Of a stretch of 64,000 nt of DNA, positions 36,740-48,827 are shown piece by piece. Location: the NCBI RefSeq assembly GCF_000759535.1, contig NZ_CP009455.1:3968001-4032000 (forward strand), written 5' to 3'. This stretch comes from Pseudomonas cremoricolorata. GTDB taxonomy: Bacteria; Pseudomonadota; Gammaproteobacteria; Pseudomonadales; Pseudomonadaceae. The notes below the pieces were generated by a model that did not search any database, was not told the origin of the DNA, and saw only the letters and a program-made list of their open reading frames with translations. The position numbers and the translations under genes were made by a program. Positions within the stretch are counted from its first letter, which is position 1; every line of letters begins with the position of its first letter.

Positions 36740-36751
36740 GTCAGACCCACC

Positions 36752-38254
36752 TCATCGTGGCTCGAGCGCTTGGCGGTCGGCGTCGGCCTGGGTCTGATCC
36801 CAGCCGCCACCGAGCGCTGCAATCAGTTGCACGCTGGCGAGCAACCGACCTTGCAGCAGGTTGAGCACACTGCGCTCGTTGCTCAATGCCGTGGCCTGCA
36901 CGTTGACCACGTCCAGATAGCCGATCAGCCCTGCCTTGTACTGGTTTTCGGTCAGGCGCAGCGATTGCCGTGCGGCGTCCAAGGCCTGCTGGCGGACCAC
37001 AGCTTCGTCGCCGTACACCCTTAACTGCACGAGGTAGTTTTCCACCTCGCGAAAGCCATCGAGCACGGTTTGCCGGTATTGCGCGGCGGTCTGGTCATAC
37101 ACCGCCACGGTACGGTCGACCTCGGCGCTGCGCCGTCCGGCGTCGAACAGGGTCATGGCCAGCGACGGGCCGACCGACCAGAAGCGGTTGGGCAGCTCGA
37201 TCCAGTTGCTGTAGCTGCTGCTGGAATAGCCGCCGCTCATGCTCAGGCTCAAGTCGGGGAAGTACGCTGCGCGGGCCACGCCAATGTTGGCGTTGGCGGC
37301 CATGACCCGGCGTTCGGCGGCGGCGATGTCGGGACGGCGCTCCAGCAGTTGCGAAGGCAGCTGCATAGGCACGCTCGGCAGCGCCGGAATCGCCGTACTC
37401 GGCGCCAGGGCGAAGTCCGCCGGCGCGCGCCCCAACAGCACGGCAATGGCATTTTCATACTGCGCACGCTGCCAGGCCAGGTCGATCAAGTCAGCTTCGG
37501 TGGTGTGCAGTTGGGTGCGGGCCTGGGCCACGGCATCAGGCCCGGAAATGCCGGCGCGGTACTGGTTTTCAGTCATGCGCAACGAGCGCTGGTAAGCCGC
37601 CACCGTGGCCTCGAGCAAGCGCTTCTGCGCATCGATGACGCGCAGTTGCAGGTAATTCTGCACCAGTTCCGATTGCAGGCTCAGGCGAATCGAGGCCAGC
37701 TCGGCGATGCTTGCCTCGGCGCTGGCCTGGTTGGCGTTGAGCGTCTCGCGCAGCTTGCCCCACAGATCGACTTCCCAACTCACGCCCAATTGCGCGTTGT
37801 AGGTATTGCGGATGCCGCTGCTGTTGTTCGACAGGCTCGAGCTGCTGCTGCCGGTGCCCTGGGACGAGCGGGTCTTGCCGACGCTCAGATCCAGGCTCGG
37901 GAACAGCGCGCCGCGGCTGCTGCGCACCAATGCCGTAGCCTGACGGTACTGCGCCTCGTACTGGGCCACGGTCTGGTTGCTGCGGTTGAGGGTGTCGACC
38001 AGCTGGTTGAGCTGGGCGTCATCGTACAGCTCCCACCAGTGCCCGCGCTGGACGTGGTCGGCCGGGCGTGCCTGGGTCCAGCCTTCGGCATGCTTGAACT
38101 GCAGCGGCGTGGCCAGCACCGGACGCTGGTAGTCGGGGCTCAGGCTACAGGCGCTGAGCAAGACCACGCACAGCCCGGCGCCGAGCACGCGCGAGCCGCG
38201 GCCGTCACCCAGGCGCTTGAGCAGGCGATGAAGTGGAGTGGTGGCGAAGGTCAT
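36752..38254 (-). CDS. opmB: Outer-membrane efflux lipoprotein OpmB
   Basis: A 500-aa TolC/OprM-type outer-membrane factor. A lipobox LLSACS lies near residue 36, followed by SPDYQRPVL and two coiled OEP repeats (each with the RSLRMTENQYRAG / QSLRLTENQYKAG pattern and LLGRAPADF). The ATG at 38254 overlaps the muxC stop by 4 bp. It is the exit duct of the MuxABC pump. Confidence 0.92.
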   Translation of the reverse strand: MTFATTPLHRLLKRLGDGRGSRVLGAGLCVVLLSACSLSPDYQRPVLATPLQFKHAEGWTQARPADHVQRGHWWELYDDAQLNQLVDTLNRSNQTVAQYEAQYRQATALVRSSRGALFPSLDLSVGKTRSSQGTGSSSSSLSNNSSGIRNTYNAQLGVSWEVDLWGKLRETLNANQASAEASIAELASIRLSLQSELVQNYLQLRVIDAQKRLLEATVAAYQRSLRMTENQYRAGISGPDAVAQARTQLHTTEADLIDLAWQRAQYENAIAVLLGRAPADFALAPSTAIPALPSVPMQLPSQLLERRPDIAAAERRVMAANANIGVARAAYFPDLSLSMSGGYSSSSYSNWIELPNRFWSVGPSLAMTLFDAGRRSAEVDRTVAVYDQTAAQYRQTVLDGFREVENYLVQLRVYGDEAVVRQQALDAARQSLRLTENQYKAGLIGYLDVVNVQATALSNERSVLNLLQGRLLASVQLIAALGGGWDQTQADADRQALEPR

Positions 38255-41200
38255 AGCGGGGTTTCCAGAGCAGCGTCGGTGCGCACACCGCGCCAACGGT
38301 TGAATCGATGGCGCAGGCGGTCGAGGGCGAGGTACACCACCGGCGTCGTGTACAGGGTCAGGACCTGGCTGAAGACCAGGCCGCCAATGATGGTCAGGCC
38401 CAGCGGCTGGCGCATTTCCGCGCCCTCGGCGGTGCTCAGCAGCAACGGCAAGGCGCCGAGCATCGCCGCCAGGGTGGTCATCAGGATCGGCCGCAGGCGC
38501 AGCAGGCAGGCGCGGCGGATCGACTCCTCCGGCGACAGTCCTTCGTGACGCTCGAACTGCAAGGCCAGGTCGATCATCAGGATGGCGTTCTTCTTCACCA
38601 CGCCGATCAGCAGGAACAGGCCGAGCAAAGAGATCAGGCTGAACTCGCCGCCGGTCAGGTACAGCGCCAGCAATGCGCCAACCCCGGCCGACGGCAAGGT
38701 CGAGAGGATGGTCAGTGGATGAATGTAGCTCTCGTAGAGCACGCCCAGCACCAGGTACACCAGCAGCAGCGCGCCGAGAATCATGAACGGCTGGCCTTCC
38801 TGGGTCTTGGCGAAGGCATCTGCGGTGCCGCCGAGCTTGGCGATCACCGATTCGGGCAGGCCCAGCTTGGCCACCGCCCGCTCCACCGCCGCCAGGGCCT
38901 GGTCGGGGCTGTAGCCTTCGGCCACATCGAAGGCGATGTCTTCGGAGGCGAACTGGTCTTCGTGGCTGACGCGGTCGTTGGCCAGGGTGTTTTCGTAGCG
39001 GGCGATGGTCGACAGCGGCACCCGCGCACCCGCGGCGGTAATCACCTGCACCTGCTCGAGGGTACTTGGGTCCCAGGCGTAGCGCGGGTTGATCTCCAGC
39101 ACCACCTGGTACTGGTTGAGGGCGTCGTAGATGGTCGAGATCTGCCGCTGGCTGTAGGCGTTGTTGAGTACCGTGGTGACCATGTCCATGTCGATGCCCA
39201 GGCGCTTGGCCTGGTCGCGGTCGACCACCAGCGTCACCTGCTGGGTGCCGGCGCCGTCACGGGCATCGATGGCGGTCAGTTCTGGCAGTGCGCGCAGCGC
39301 CGTGGTGACCTTCGGGAACCACTCGCGCAGCGCTACGAGGTCGCCGCTTTGCAAGGTGTAGAGGTATTGCGACGAGCTCTGGTCGCGCCCGCCACCGCCC
39401 AGTTGCAGGTCCTGGTCGGCCATCAGGTACAGACGCCCGCCGGGCACCTTGGGCAGTTCCTTGCGCAAACGTTCGATGACCTTCTGCGCATCGACCTTGC
39501 GCTCGGCGATCGGCTTCAAACGCACCAGCACCATGGCGTTGTTGGTGCCGCTGTTGCCGCCGATGAAGCCGGCCACGCTCTGCACCGCAGGATCGGCCAG
39601 CAACGCTCGGCGATAGGCTTCCATCTTCGGCTGCATGACGGTGAACGACAGCCCGTCGTCGCCGCGGATAAAACCCATCAACTGGCCGGTGTCCTGCTGC
39701 GGCATCAGCGTCTTGGGCACGATCACGTACAGTGCGACGTTGAGCACGATAGTCGCCAGCAGGCTGAGCAGGGTCAGTTTCGGATGGCGCAGCACCCAGC
39801 CCAGGCTACGGTCGTAGCCGGCGACCATGCGCGCATGCTGGCGGTCGCTCCAGCGTTGCAGGCGGTTGCGCTGCGCCTCGTGGGGCTTGAGCCAGCGCGC
39901 GCAGAGCATCGGCGTGAGGGTCAGCGACACCAGCAGCGAGACCAGAATGGCCGCCGCCAGGGTGACCGAGAACTCCATGAACAGCCCGCGCACGATACCG
40001 CCCATGAACAGGATCGAGACGAACACCGCCACCAGCGAGACGTTCATCGAGAGCAAGGTGAAGCCGACTTCCTTGGCCCCGAGGAAAGCCGCCTGCAGCG
40101 GCTTTTCGCCGTTCTCGATGTGCCGGGAAATATTCTCGAGCACGACGATGGCGTCATCCACCACCAGCCCGGTGGCCAGGATCAACGCCATCAGCGACAG
40201 GTTGTTCAGCGAGAAACCGCACAGGTACATCACTGCGAAGGTGCCGACCAGCGACACCGGCACCGCCAGGCTCGGAATCAATGAGGCGCGCAGGTTGCCG
40301 AGGAACAGATAGACCACCAGAATCACCAGCGCCACGGCGATCAGCAAAGTGTGCTCGGCTTCCTGCAAAGTGGCCTTGATCACCGGCGAGCGGTCCATGG
40401 CGACGTTCAGTTGCACACTGGCCGGCAGCAGCGACTGCAACGCGGGCAATTGCTGCTTGATCTGCTCGACGGTCTCGATGATGTTGGCGCCGGTCTGCCG
40501 GTTGACCACCAGCAGCACCGCCGCACGGTCGTTGAAAAAACCACTGTTGTAGCGGTTTTCCACCCCATCGCTGACCGTGGCGACATCGGACAAACGCAGA
40601 ATCGCCCCGTCCTTCTGGCGAATCACCAGCGACTCGTAATCCTTGGCCATGCCCAGCTGGTCGTTGGCCCGCACCTGCCAGTTACGCTCGGCATCCTCGA
40701 CGAAGCCCATGGGCCGGCGCTGGTTGGCGTTGGACACCGCAGTGCGCACCTCATCCAGCGCCAGGCCGTACTGGTTGAGCAATTGCGGCTCGAGGGTGAT
40801 GCGCACCGCTGGCAGCGAGCTGCCGCCGATCTGCACTTCGCCAACGCCACTGACCTGGGCCAGGCTCTGCGACAGGATGGTGTCGGCCAGGTCGTACAAC
40901 TGGCCCTTCTGCAACACGTCGGAGGTCAGCGAGAGCACCATGATCGGCGCCTGCGACGGGTTGATCTTCTTGTAGGTGGGCATGCTGCGCATACCGCTGG
41001 GCAGCAGGTTGCGCGCTGCGTTGATGGCCGCCTGTACCTCGCGGGCGGCAGCGTTGATGTCGCGGCCCTGGTCGAAGCCGATGATCACCCGGGTCGAGCC
41101 CTGGTTGGAATTGCTGGTCAGGGTGCTGACCCCGGCGATGCTGCCCAGCTTGCGCTCCAGCGGCGTGGCGACGGTGGCGGCCATCACCTCGGGGCTGGCC

Positions 41201-41358
41201 CCAGGCAGGTTGGCCTGGACCACGATCACCGGGAAATCCAGCTGCGGCAGCGGCGACACCGGCAACAGACCAAAGCTCACCCCGCCGAGCAGCATGATCG
41301 CCAGACTCAGCAGCAGCGTCGCCACCGGGCGACGAATGAACGGCGCCGAGAGGTTCAT
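38251..41358 (-). CDS. muxC: RND efflux transporter MuxC (MdtC-like)
   Basis: A 1035-aa RND pump subunit with 12 helices and two large periplasmic loops. Signatures include GDAP-like [16 protein letters not shown], with proton-relay acidic residues in helix 4, and [47 protein letters not shown]. It forms a heteromultimer with MuxB, as MdtB and MdtC do in E. coli. The start at 41358 overlaps the muxB stop as ATGA. Confidence 0.94.
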   Translation of the reverse strand: MNLSAPFIRRPVATLLLSLAIMLLGGVSFGLLPVSPLPQLDFPVIVVQANLPGASPEVMAATVATPLERKLGSIAGVSTLTSNSNQGSTRVIIGFDQGRDINAAAREVQAAINAARNLLPSGMRSMPTYKKINPSQAPIMVLSLTSDVLQKGQLYDLADTILSQSLAQVSGVGEVQIGGSSLPAVRITLEPQLLNQYGLALDEVRTAVSNANQRRPMGFVEDAERNWQVRANDQLGMAKDYESLVIRQKDGAILRLSDVATVSDGVENRYNSGFFNDRAAVLLVVNRQTGANIIETVEQIKQQLPALQSLLPASVQLNVAMDRSPVIKATLQEAEHTLLIAVALVILVVYLFLGNLRASLIPSLAVPVSLVGTFAVMYLCGFSLNNLSLMALILATGLVVDDAIVVLENISRHIENGEKPLQAAFLGAKEVGFTLLSMNVSLVAVFVSILFMGGIVRGLFMEFSVTLAAAILVSLLVSLTLTPMLCARWLKPHEAQRNRLQRWSDRQHARMVAGYDRSLGWVLRHPKLTLLSLLATIVLNVALYVIVPKTLMPQQDTGQLMGFIRGDDGLSFTVMQPKMEAYRRALLADPAVQSVAGFIGGNSGTNNAMVLVRLKPIAERKVDAQKVIERLRKELPKVPGGRLYLMADQDLQLGGGGRDQSSSQYLYTLQSGDLVALREWFPKVTTALRALPELTAIDARDGAGTQQVTLVVDRDQAKRLGIDMDMVTTVLNNAYSQRQISTIYDALNQYQVVLEINPRYAWDPSTLEQVQVITAAGARVPLSTIARYENTLANDRVSHEDQFASEDIAFDVAEGYSPDQALAAVERAVAKLGLPESVIAKLGGTADAFAKTQEGQPFMILGALLLVYLVLGVLYESYIHPLTILSTLPSAGVGALLALYLTGGEFSLISLLGLFLLIGVVKKNAILMIDLALQFERHEGLSPEESIRRACLLRLRPILMTTLAAMLGALPLLLSTAEGAEMRQPLGLTIIGGLVFSQVLTLYTTPVVYLALDRLRHRFNRWRGVRTDAALETPL

Positions 41359-44300
41359 GCGTCAGCCTGCTGCGCTGCCGTACGCCGCCGCCAGCGCTGC
41401 GCCAGACGGTCGAAGTACAGGTAGATCACGGGCGTGGTGAACAGCGTCAGTACCTGACTGACCAGCAGCCCGCCGACCATCACCAAGCCCAGCGGCTGGC
41501 GCAGCTCGGCCCCCGAACCACTGGCGAGCATCAGCGGTATGGCGCCGAACAGCGCCGCCAGGGTGGTCATCAGAATCGGCCGGAAGCGCAGCAGCGCCGC
41601 CTGGTAGATCGCCTCGCGCGGCGCCATGCCCTGGTTGCGTTCGGCCTCCAGGGCGAAGTCGATCATCATGATCGCGTTCTTCTTGACGATGCCGATCAGC
41701 AGAATGATGCCGATGATGGCGATCATGCCCAGATCATTGCCGCTGAGCAGCAGCGCGAGCAAAGCGCCCACCGCAGCCGAAGGCAGGGTCGAGAGGATCG
41801 TCACCGGATGGATGTAGCTCTCGTAGAGCACGCCCAGCACGATGTACATGGTCACCACGGCGGCCAGAATCAGCAGCAAGGTGCTCGACAGCGAGGCCTG
41901 GAACGCCTCGGCAGCGCCTTGGAAGCGGGTCTGCACGCCAATCGGCAGGCCGATTTGCTGCTCGACCTCGCCGATCACTTTCACCGCCTCGCCCAGCGAT
42001 ACGCCGTCAGCCAGGTTGAACGACATCATCACCGCCGGGAACTGGCCGATGTGGGAAATCGCCAGCGCCGCCTGGCGCTGCTCGACCTGGGCCAGCGCAG
42101 AAAGGCGCACTTGCCCGCCATCGGCCGCCTTGACGTGAATCGAGTCGAGCGCCTGCAGGCCGCCGCTGCTGGCATTCTGTGCCTGCAACACCACGCGGTA
42201 CTGGCTGGCCTGGGTGTAGATGGTGGAAATCTGCCGCTGACCGAACGCGTCATACAGCGCGCTGGTGATCTGCGCGGCGGTGATGCCCAGGCGGCTGGCC
42301 TTGTCGCGGTCGATGTTGAGGTACACCTGCAAGCCCTGGTCCTGCAGGTCGCTGGCGACGTCGGTGAGTTCGGCGCGCTGTTGCAGGGCCTGGACCAGCT
42401 TGCCGCTCCATTGCGCGAGCATCTCGGCATCGGGTGACGACAGACTGAACTGGTACTGGGTGCGGCTGACCCGGTCTTCGATGGACAGGTCCTGCACCGG
42501 CTGCATGTACAGGCGAATGCCGACCAGCTTGTCCAGCTTGGGTTGCAGGCGGTTGATCACCGCTGCGGCGGTGTCGTCGCGCTCGGCGTGGGGCTTGAGG
42601 TTGATCAGCAGGCGACCGCTGTTGAGCGTGGCGTTGTCGCCGTCCACGCCAATGTAGGACGACAGGCTTTGTACCGCCGGGTCTTGCAGGATCAGCCGGC
42701 TCAGCGCCTGCTGGCGTTCGCTCATGGCGGCGAACGAGGTGGCCTGGGGCGCTTCGGAGATGCCCTGGATGACCCCGGTGTCCTGCACCGGGAAGAAGCC
42801 CTTGGGCACCATCAGGTACAGCACCACGGTGAGCACCAGGCTGCCGATGGCCACCAGCAAGGTGAGCGGCTGGTGACGCAGCACCCAGGTCAGGGCACTG
42901 GAATACCGCGCGATCAGCCAGTCGATCCACGCCCCGCTGGCGCGGTAGAAGCGGCCCTGCTCGTGTTCCTTGGGCTCGGGCTTGAGCAGCCGCGCGCACA
43001 TCATCGGCGTCAAGGTCAGCGATACCACCAGGGAAATCAGGATCGCCACCGCCAGGGTGATGGCGAACTCGCGGAACAGCCGCCCGACCACATCGGCCAT
43101 GAACAATAGCGGAATCAGCACGGCGATCAGCGACAGGGTCAGCGAAACCAGGGTGAAGCCGATCTGCCGAGCGCCCTTGAGCGCCGCTTGCAGCGGCGTC
43201 TCGCCCTCCTCCAGATGCCGGGAGATGTTTTCCAGCATGACGATCGCGTCGTCGACCACGAAGCCAGTGGCGATGGTCAGCGCCATCAGGGTCAGGTTGT
43301 TGATCGAAAAACCCGCCAGGTACATCACCCCGAAGGTGCCGATCAGCGACAGCGGCACGGCAATCGAAGGAATGATCGTCGCGCTGACCCGGCGCAGGAA
43401 CACGAAGGTGACCATCACCACCAGCACGATGGCGATCAACAGCTCGTGCTGCACATCGGTGACCGCCGCGCGGATGGTCTGAGTGCGGTCAGTGAGTACG
43501 CTGACATCCAGCCCGGCGGGCAGGTTATCGGTGATCGATGGCAGCATCGCCTTGATGCGGTCGACCACTTCGATGACGTTGGCCCCTGGCTGGCGCTGGA
43601 TGTTCAGCAGCACCGCCTGATTCTCGTTGGCCCAGGCGGCGAGACGTTCGTTTTCCGCGCCGTCGACGATTTCGGCGACGTCCTTCAGGCGCAGTGGCGC
43701 ACCGTTGTTGTAGGTGAGGATGAGGTTGGCGTATTCCTCGGGCGAGCGCAGCTGGTCGTTGGCATCGAGCATCGATACCCGTGTCGGGCCGTCGAAGTTG
43801 CCCTTGGGCTGGTTGACGTTGGAAGCACCGACCAGGGTGCGCACATCCTCAAGGTTCAGCCCGGCTGCGGCCAGGGCTTCGACATTGACCTTGATGCGCA
43901 CCGCTTGGCGCTGGCCGCCGGCGATGCTGACCATGCCCACGCCGCTGATCTGGGCGATTTTCTGCGCCACGCGGGTGTCGACCAGGTCGTTGAGCTTGGG
44001 CAGAGGCAGGGTCTTGGAAGAAATCGCCAGGGTCAGCACCGGGGTGTCGGCCGGGTTGACCTTGTTGTACACCGGCGGCGCTGGCAGGTCGCTGGGCAAC
44101 AGGTTGCTGGCAGCGTTGATGGCGGCCTGCACCTGCTGTTCGGCGACGTCCATGTTGACGTCCAGGCTGAAGCGCAGGGTCAGCACCGAAGCCCCGCCCG
44201 AGCTGGTCGAGGCCATCTGGGTAAGGCCCGGCATCTGCCCGAACTGACGTTCCAGGGGCGCGGTGACGGCGCTGGTCATCACCTGCGGGCTGGCGCCGGG

Positions 44301-44453
44301 GTACAAGGTCATGACGCGGATGGTCGGGTAATCGACCTGCGGCAGGGCCGAGACCGGCAACAGCTTGTAGGCGATCAACCCGGCAAGGACGATCGCCAGC
44401 ATGCTCAGCGTGGTGGCGACCGGGCGCAGGATGAACAGGCGCGAGAGGTTCAT
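41355..44453 (-). CDS. muxB: RND efflux transporter MuxB (MdtB-like)
   Basis: A 1032-aa RND transporter that is a distinct paralogue of MuxC ([18 protein letters not shown] at the start; [23 protein letters not shown] in helix 4; [20 protein letters not shown]). Two different RND proteins in one operon define the MdtABC/MuxABC type. In P. aeruginosa MuxABC-OpmB affects resistance to aztreonam, novobiocin, macrolides and tetracycline. It overlaps muxA by 4 bp. Confidence 0.94.
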   Translation of the reverse strand: MNLSRLFILRPVATTLSMLAIVLAGLIAYKLLPVSALPQVDYPTIRVMTLYPGASPQVMTSAVTAPLERQFGQMPGLTQMASTSSGGASVLTLRFSLDVNMDVAEQQVQAAINAASNLLPSDLPAPPVYNKVNPADTPVLTLAISSKTLPLPKLNDLVDTRVAQKIAQISGVGMVSIAGGQRQAVRIKVNVEALAAAGLNLEDVRTLVGASNVNQPKGNFDGPTRVSMLDANDQLRSPEEYANLILTYNNGAPLRLKDVAEIVDGAENERLAAWANENQAVLLNIQRQPGANVIEVVDRIKAMLPSITDNLPAGLDVSVLTDRTQTIRAAVTDVQHELLIAIVLVVMVTFVFLRRVSATIIPSIAVPLSLIGTFGVMYLAGFSINNLTLMALTIATGFVVDDAIVMLENISRHLEEGETPLQAALKGARQIGFTLVSLTLSLIAVLIPLLFMADVVGRLFREFAITLAVAILISLVVSLTLTPMMCARLLKPEPKEHEQGRFYRASGAWIDWLIARYSSALTWVLRHQPLTLLVAIGSLVLTVVLYLMVPKGFFPVQDTGVIQGISEAPQATSFAAMSERQQALSRLILQDPAVQSLSSYIGVDGDNATLNSGRLLINLKPHAERDDTAAAVINRLQPKLDKLVGIRLYMQPVQDLSIEDRVSRTQYQFSLSSPDAEMLAQWSGKLVQALQQRAELTDVASDLQDQGLQVYLNIDRDKASRLGITAAQITSALYDAFGQRQISTIYTQASQYRVVLQAQNASSGGLQALDSIHVKAADGGQVRLSALAQVEQRQAALAISHIGQFPAVMMSFNLADGVSLGEAVKVIGEVEQQIGLPIGVQTRFQGAAEAFQASLSSTLLLILAAVVTMYIVLGVLYESYIHPVTILSTLPSAAVGALLALLLSGNDLGMIAIIGIILLIGIVKKNAIMMIDFALEAERNQGMAPREAIYQAALLRFRPILMTTLAALFGAIPLMLASGSGAELRQPLGLVMVGGLLVSQVLTLFTTPVIYLYFDRLAQRWRRRTAAQQADA

Positions 44454-45703
44454 GCACCGGCCTTCGCTGCATCGGCCGGCTGCGCCGCGCTGTCGCTGTC
44501 CTTGCCTTGCAGTTGCTGGCCTGGGCCTGCTGGCACCTGCGAGCTGTCTTCGACCACTTCCACCACCGTGCCTTCACGCAGGCGGTCGGTGCCTTCGAGC
44601 ACCAGCCGGTCGCCTGCCGCCAGGCCATCGAGAATCACGCTCTGCTCGCCATCGCTGGGGCCGACCTTGAGCGGGCGCACGCTGATCTTGTTATCTGCAT
44701 TGACCACGTAGGCGAAGGTGCCGTCGGTGCCGAACTGAATGGCCGCAGCCGGGGCCACCACCACCTGCTTGAGGGTATCGGCGAGCAGGCGGACGTTGAC
44801 GAACTGGTTGGGGAACAGCGCCTGGTCACGGTTTTCGAAGCGTGCCTTGAACTTCAGGGTGCCGGTGCTGGTGTCGATCTGGTTATCGGGGCTGGCCAGT
44901 ACGCCGGTGGCCTGCTGCTTGGATTCGGCGCGGTCCCAGGCCTCGACCGGCAGGCTGGCGCCAGTGCGGTAGCGCTCAAGCACCGTGGCCAGTTCGGTTT
45001 CCGGCAAGGTGAAGGCGACATTGATCGGCTGGGTCTGGGTGATCACGGCGATCGCTGCGGTGTCATTGGCCGCCACCAGGTTGCCCAGATCGAGCTGACG
45101 CAGGCCGACGCGGCCGCTGATGGGCGCGCGGATCTGGGTGAATTCAAGGTTCAGGCGGGCATCGCTGACGGCGGCCTGATTGGTCTTGATCAGGCCCTGA
45201 AATTGCGCGAGCTGCGCTTCGGCGGTGTCGAGGGTCTGTTTGGCGATGCTGTCTTCCTGGTACAGGCCTTTGTAGCGGGCGACATCGATCTGGGCATTTT
45301 TCAGTTGCGCCTGGTTCTGCGCCAGGGTGCCTTCGGCCTGCTGCAAGGCGATGCGGTAGCTACGCGGGTCGATCTCGGCGAGCAGATCACCGGCCTTGAC
45401 CTGCTGGCCTTCCTGGAAATGAATCTTCACCAGCTCGCCGGACACCCGACTGCGCACGTTCACCGTGTTGGTGGCGGTGACCGTACCCAGGGCCTTGTAA
45501 TAAAGCGGGAAGTCTTGCTTGCGCGCCGGTTCGACACGCACCGGTACGGCCTCTGCCGAGCCGCCAAAGCCTGGCCGGCCCCCGGCCTTGGGCGCCTTGT
45601 CCGCCTCGGCAGGCCACAGCCACCAGGCCAGCACGGCCACCAGTAGCAGGATCAGCAGGCCGATGAGCCAGCGACGAGGGGAGCGGGAGACGGGAGCTTG
45701 CAT
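44450..45703 (-). CDS. muxA: RND efflux membrane-fusion protein MuxA
   Basis: A 417-aa periplasmic adaptor with an N-terminal membrane anchor (about residues 12-30). The lipoyl halves are [31 protein letters not shown] and [16 protein letters not shown], separated by a coiled hairpin, then a beta-barrel domain. It tapers to a Gln/Ala-rich C-terminus. The ATG at 45703 is preferred to a TTG at 45778, which would add a non-homologous leader. It is the first gene of muxABC-opmB; all four are joined by ATGA overlaps. No regulator gene is adjacent. Confidence 0.92.
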   Translation of the reverse strand: MQAPVSRSPRRWLIGLLILLLVAVLAWWLWPAEADKAPKAGGRPGFGGSAEAVPVRVEPARKQDFPLYYKALGTVTATNTVNVRSRVSGELVKIHFQEGQQVKAGDLLAEIDPRSYRIALQQAEGTLAQNQAQLKNAQIDVARYKGLYQEDSIAKQTLDTAEAQLAQFQGLIKTNQAAVSDARLNLEFTQIRAPISGRVGLRQLDLGNLVAANDTAAIAVITQTQPINVAFTLPETELATVLERYRTGASLPVEAWDRAESKQQATGVLASPDNQIDTSTGTLKFKARFENRDQALFPNQFVNVRLLADTLKQVVVAPAAAIQFGTDGTFAYVVNADNKISVRPLKVGPSDGEQSVILDGLAAGDRLVLEGTDRLREGTVVEVVEDSSQVPAGPGQQLQGKDSDSAAQPADAAKAGA

Positions 45704-45830
45704 GGGTTGAACAGACCTTGTTCGAGAGACAGCAGTGTCGGGAGGTGTGAACGATAAGCATTGCGAGGGGTTTAGCAAAGGCCCTTTACAGCGCCTTTAC
45801 CCACGCCAGACGCAATTGGCGCTGGGCACT

Positions 45831-45866
45831 TTAAATAAAAACGGCCTGGAATGGCTTCCAGGCCGT
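45831..45866 (-). terminator. Rho-independent terminator of tpx
   Basis: On the minus strand an 11-bp perfect stem (ACGGCCTGGAA / TTCCAGGCCGT, 4-nt loop) is followed directly by TTTTTATTTAA. It lies 54 bp beyond the tpx stop and separates tpx from muxA, which is read in the same direction. Confidence 0.92.
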
Positions 45867-45919
45867 CTTGGTGCGCTACCTGATGTGTCGGCAAACCCTG
45901 GGGGCCTGCCCTGCCCGGC

Positions 45920-46420
45920 TTACTTCAGGACAGCCAGCGCCGCGTCGTAGTTCGGCTCGCTGCCGACTTCGGCGACCAGTTCGCTGTGCAGCACTTTATC
46001 GTGCTCATCGAGCACTACCACCGCGCGCGCAGCCAGGCCGGCCAGCGGCCCCTCGGCAATGGCGACGCCGTAGTTTTCCAGGAACTCGGCGCCACGCAGG
46101 GTCGAGAGGTTCTTGACGTTTTCCAGACCTTCAGCACCGCAGAAGCGCGCCTGGGCGAACGGCAGATCGGCGGACACGCAGAGAATCACGGTGTTGGCCA
46201 CGTCGTTGGCCTGGGCATTGAACTTGCGTACCGAGGTGGCGCAGGTCGGGGTATCGACGCTTGGGAAGATGTTCAGCACTTTGCGCTTGCCGGCGAAATC
46301 AGCCAGCGACACGTCCGCCAGACCTTCACCGACCAGCTTGAACGCAGGTGCCTGGGCACCGACCTGAGGCAGTTCGCCGTTGACCTGGACCGGGTTGCCT
46401 TTGAGGGTGACTTGAGCCAT
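45920..46420 (-). CDS. tpx: Thiol peroxidase (2-Cys peroxiredoxin)
   Basis: A 166-aa Tpx-type peroxiredoxin. The peroxidatic cysteine is C60 (SVDTPTC) and the resolving cysteine C94 (QARFC), the spacing characteristic of Tpx. It reduces hydrogen peroxide and alkyl peroxides with thioredoxin, probably in the periplasm or cytosol. It is a single-gene unit with its own terminator. Confidence 0.96.
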   Translation of the reverse strand: MAQVTLKGNPVQVNGELPQVGAQAPAFKLVGEGLADVSLADFAGKRKVLNIFPSVDTPTCATSVRKFNAQANDVANTVILCVSADLPFAQARFCGAEGLENVKNLSTLRGAEFLENYGVAIAEGPLAGLAARAVVVLDEHDKVLHSELVAEVGSEPNYDAALAVLK

Positions 46421-46527
46421 GGAACGGGTTCCTTTTGCACAGTTGAAGAGGACGAGGAGTTAAGCATGAAGCCAGGCGGGTGCCTATGGGCGGGGGTGAA
46501 ATTGTTGCGGGGAGTGTGGACAGGCCG

Positions 46528-46545
46528 TCGCGGCTTCAGCCGCGA
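46528..46545. repeat. REP-like palindrome
   Basis: TCGCGGCTTCAGCCGCGA forms an 8-bp stem with a 2-nt loop and has the GCGGCTTCAGCCGCG core common among P. putida REP elements. It is a single copy between the permease and tpx genes. Confidence 0.6.
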
Positions 46546-46579
46546 ACAATTATTGCCTGCCCACTCAAAAAGCCAGCTT

Positions 46580-47854
46580 TCAGCTCACCAACCCGTACAC
46601 CACCGAGGTCAACGCCACCAGCCCCACCAGGGTGACGAACACATTGGACATCGCCCCGCTGTACTTGCGCATCGACGGCACGCGGCGGATGGCGTACATC
46701 GGCATGAGGAACAGCAGCACGGCGATGATCGGCCCGCCGAACGATTCGATCATGCTCAGGATGCTTGGGTTGAGCGTGGCGACGATCCAGCACACCACCA
46801 GCATCAGGCCGGCGACCACGCGGTCGAGGGTCTTCTCGCCGGTGCGCACGCCAGCTTTGGTCAGCATGCCCTTGAGGCCCTCGCTGGCCCCGATGTAGTG
46901 ACCGAGGAACGACTTGGCGATGGCGACAAAGGCGATCAGCGGCGCGACGAAGCGGATGATCGGGTTTTCCAGGTGGTTGGCCAGGTACGACAGAATCGAC
47001 AGGTTCTGTGCCTTGGCTTCGGCCAGTTGAGCGGTGTCGAGGGTCAGCACGCAGCTGAAGACGAAGAACAGCACCATCGCCACCATCAGCAGGTGCGCGC
47101 GCATCAGCACCTGGCCGCTGCGCTCGTCGGCGTGCTCACCATAGCGGCGCTTCTGGTCGACGGCGAAGGCCGAGATGATCGGCGAGTGGTTGAATGAAAA
47201 CACCATCACCGGAATCGCCAGCCACACGGTGTGCAGGAAGGCCGAGCCGCTGGGCAACTGATGCGCGGTGTCGAGGATGCCGCCGGTCCAGTGCGGAATC
47301 AGGTACAGGCCCAGCAGCGCCAGGGCGACGATGAAGGGGTAGACCAGCAGGCTCATGACCTTGACCGTGGCCGCCTCACCGCAGCGCACGATGGCCAGCA
47401 GGCCAAGAATCAGCACGAACGCCAGCAGCGCGCGGGGCGGGGGCTGCATGTGCAACTGGTGCTCCATCACGCTGGCGACGGTGTTGGTCAGCGCCACGCT
47501 GTAGATCAGCAGAATGGGGAAGATGGCGAAGAAATACAGCACGGTGATGACAGCGCCCGCGGTGAGGCCGAAATGTTCCTCCACCACCTCGGTAATGTCG
47601 CCGCCGCGCCCGGACAGCACGAAGCGGGTCAGGCCGCGGTGGGCGAAGTAGGTCATCGGCAGCGCCAGCAGCGACAGGATCAGCAGCGGCCAGAAGCCAC
47701 CGAGACCGGCATTGATGGGTAGAAACAGGGTGCCGGCACCGATGGCGGTGCCGAACAGGCCGAGCATCCAGGTGGTGTCCTGACGGGACCAACTGGCCAG
47801 CTCTGTAGGGGTCGATTGGTATTGTTGTTCAACGCTTGGGGCCTGCTCATTCAT
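46580..47854 (-). CDS. HAAAP-family amino acid permease (SdaC-like)
   Basis: A 424-aa inner-membrane transporter with 11 predicted helices, of the hydroxy/aromatic amino acid permease family (SdaC, TdcC, YhaO). Seen are LGLFGTAIGAGTLFLPINAG in helix 1, PVMVFSFNHSPIISAFAVDQ, and AIAKSFLGHYIGASEGL. The likely substrate is serine or threonine with protons. The ATG at 47854 gives the family length; the frame is open to 48034 without similarity. It is divergent from alkB. Confidence 0.87.
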   Translation of the reverse strand: MNEQAPSVEQQYQSTPTELASWSRQDTTWMLGLFGTAIGAGTLFLPINAGLGGFWPLLILSLLALPMTYFAHRGLTRFVLSGRGGDITEVVEEHFGLTAGAVITVLYFFAIFPILLIYSVALTNTVASVMEHQLHMQPPPRALLAFVLILGLLAIVRCGEAATVKVMSLLVYPFIVALALLGLYLIPHWTGGILDTAHQLPSGSAFLHTVWLAIPVMVFSFNHSPIISAFAVDQKRRYGEHADERSGQVLMRAHLLMVAMVLFFVFSCVLTLDTAQLAEAKAQNLSILSYLANHLENPIIRFVAPLIAFVAIAKSFLGHYIGASEGLKGMLTKAGVRTGEKTLDRVVAGLMLVVCWIVATLNPSILSMIESFGGPIIAVLLFLMPMYAIRRVPSMRKYSGAMSNVFVTLVGLVALTSVVYGLVS

Positions 47855-48100
47855 TCCGGGTGCAACTCCACTCGCAAGACTGCAACAGGCTGAGCATGGC
47901 GAAACACGGGGGTCGCGCCAGCCCAACCGAAAAAGAGGGGCGCGATTGTGCACCCATTGGGGGCGCTTGCGAAGCCCTCTCCGAGCAGCGGTTGCACCTT
48001 TAGCCACCGGTCGCACCAAGTCCCAGGAAGGCACTCAAGTTTAGGGCCGTGTGATGCGCTGGGTTACACTGGCGACCCTTTCAGCCGTCAACATACGACC

Positions 48101-48745
48101 ATGATCCAGTCCGATCTCGACCTGTTCGGCGGCCAGACCCAGCGCCTGGCGAGCCACACCGTGCTGCTGCCGGGCCTGGTTCTGGAGCGCGTCGAGAGCC
48201 TGCTCGACGTCCTGCGCCCAGTGCTGCGCGCCGCGCCTTTTCGGCACATGAGCACCCCGGGCGGCCAGGCCATTGGCGTGCCCGTGAGCAATTGCGGAAC
48301 GCTTGGCTGGATCAGCGATGCACGTGGCTACCGCTACACCGAGCACGACCCGCTGACCGGCGCGCCCTGGCCGGCGCTGCCAGCGCTGCTGGTGGAAGTG
48401 GCTGCGCAAGCGGCCCTGGCGGCAGGCTTCGAGCACTTCCTGGCCGACACCTGCCTGATCAACCACTACCTGCCCGGCACCCGGCTGTCGCTGCATCAGG
48501 ATCGCAACGAGCGCGATTTCAGTCAGCCCATCGTGTCGATTTCCCTGGGCCTGCCGGCGGTGTTCCTGCTCGGCGGTCACGCGCGCAACGAGGCCACGCA
48601 GCGGGTGCCGCTGAACCATGGCGATGTGCTGGTGTGGGGCGGCGAAGACCGTCTGCGGTTCCATGGCGTGCTGCCGATCAAGCCAGGTGAGCACCCGCGC
48701 ATGGGCGCTCGGCGCATCAACCTGACCCTGCGCAAGGCGCGCTGA
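48101..48745 (+). CDS. alkB: DNA oxidative demethylase AlkB
   Basis: A 214-aa Fe(II)/2-oxoglutarate dioxygenase that removes alkyl lesions from 1-methyladenine and 3-methylcytosine. Iron ligands are H132, D134 (LHQDRNE) and H188 (RFHGV); the 2-oxoglutarate arginines R205 and R211 are in RRINLTLRK. The ATG at 48101 starts MIQSDLDLFG, as in other AlkB proteins. It is not next to ada here. Confidence 0.94.
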   Translation: MIQSDLDLFGGQTQRLASHTVLLPGLVLERVESLLDVLRPVLRAAPFRHMSTPGGQAIGVPVSNCGTLGWISDARGYRYTEHDPLTGAPWPALPALLVEVAAQAALAAGFEHFLADTCLINHYLPGTRLSLHQDRNERDFSQPIVSISLGLPAVFLLGGHARNEATQRVPLNHGDVLVWGGEDRLRFHGVLPIKPGEHPRMGARRINLTLRKAR

Positions 48746-48827
48746 ACGGCGCGGGCTGTGACAACCGACGCGCGCACCATTATGCTGCGCGGGTATGTCC
48801 CCTCTCGCCACTATGTGAGCGCCGAAT

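Noticed and set aside
38308..40284. Long plus-strand frame opposite muxC, rich in Gln and His
   Set aside because: Composition is that of antisense reading of RND codons; muxC on the other strand is certain.
45704..45778. Upstream TTG start for muxA
   Set aside because: The added residues do not look like an adaptor N-terminus, and the ATG at 45703 places the membrane anchor correctly.
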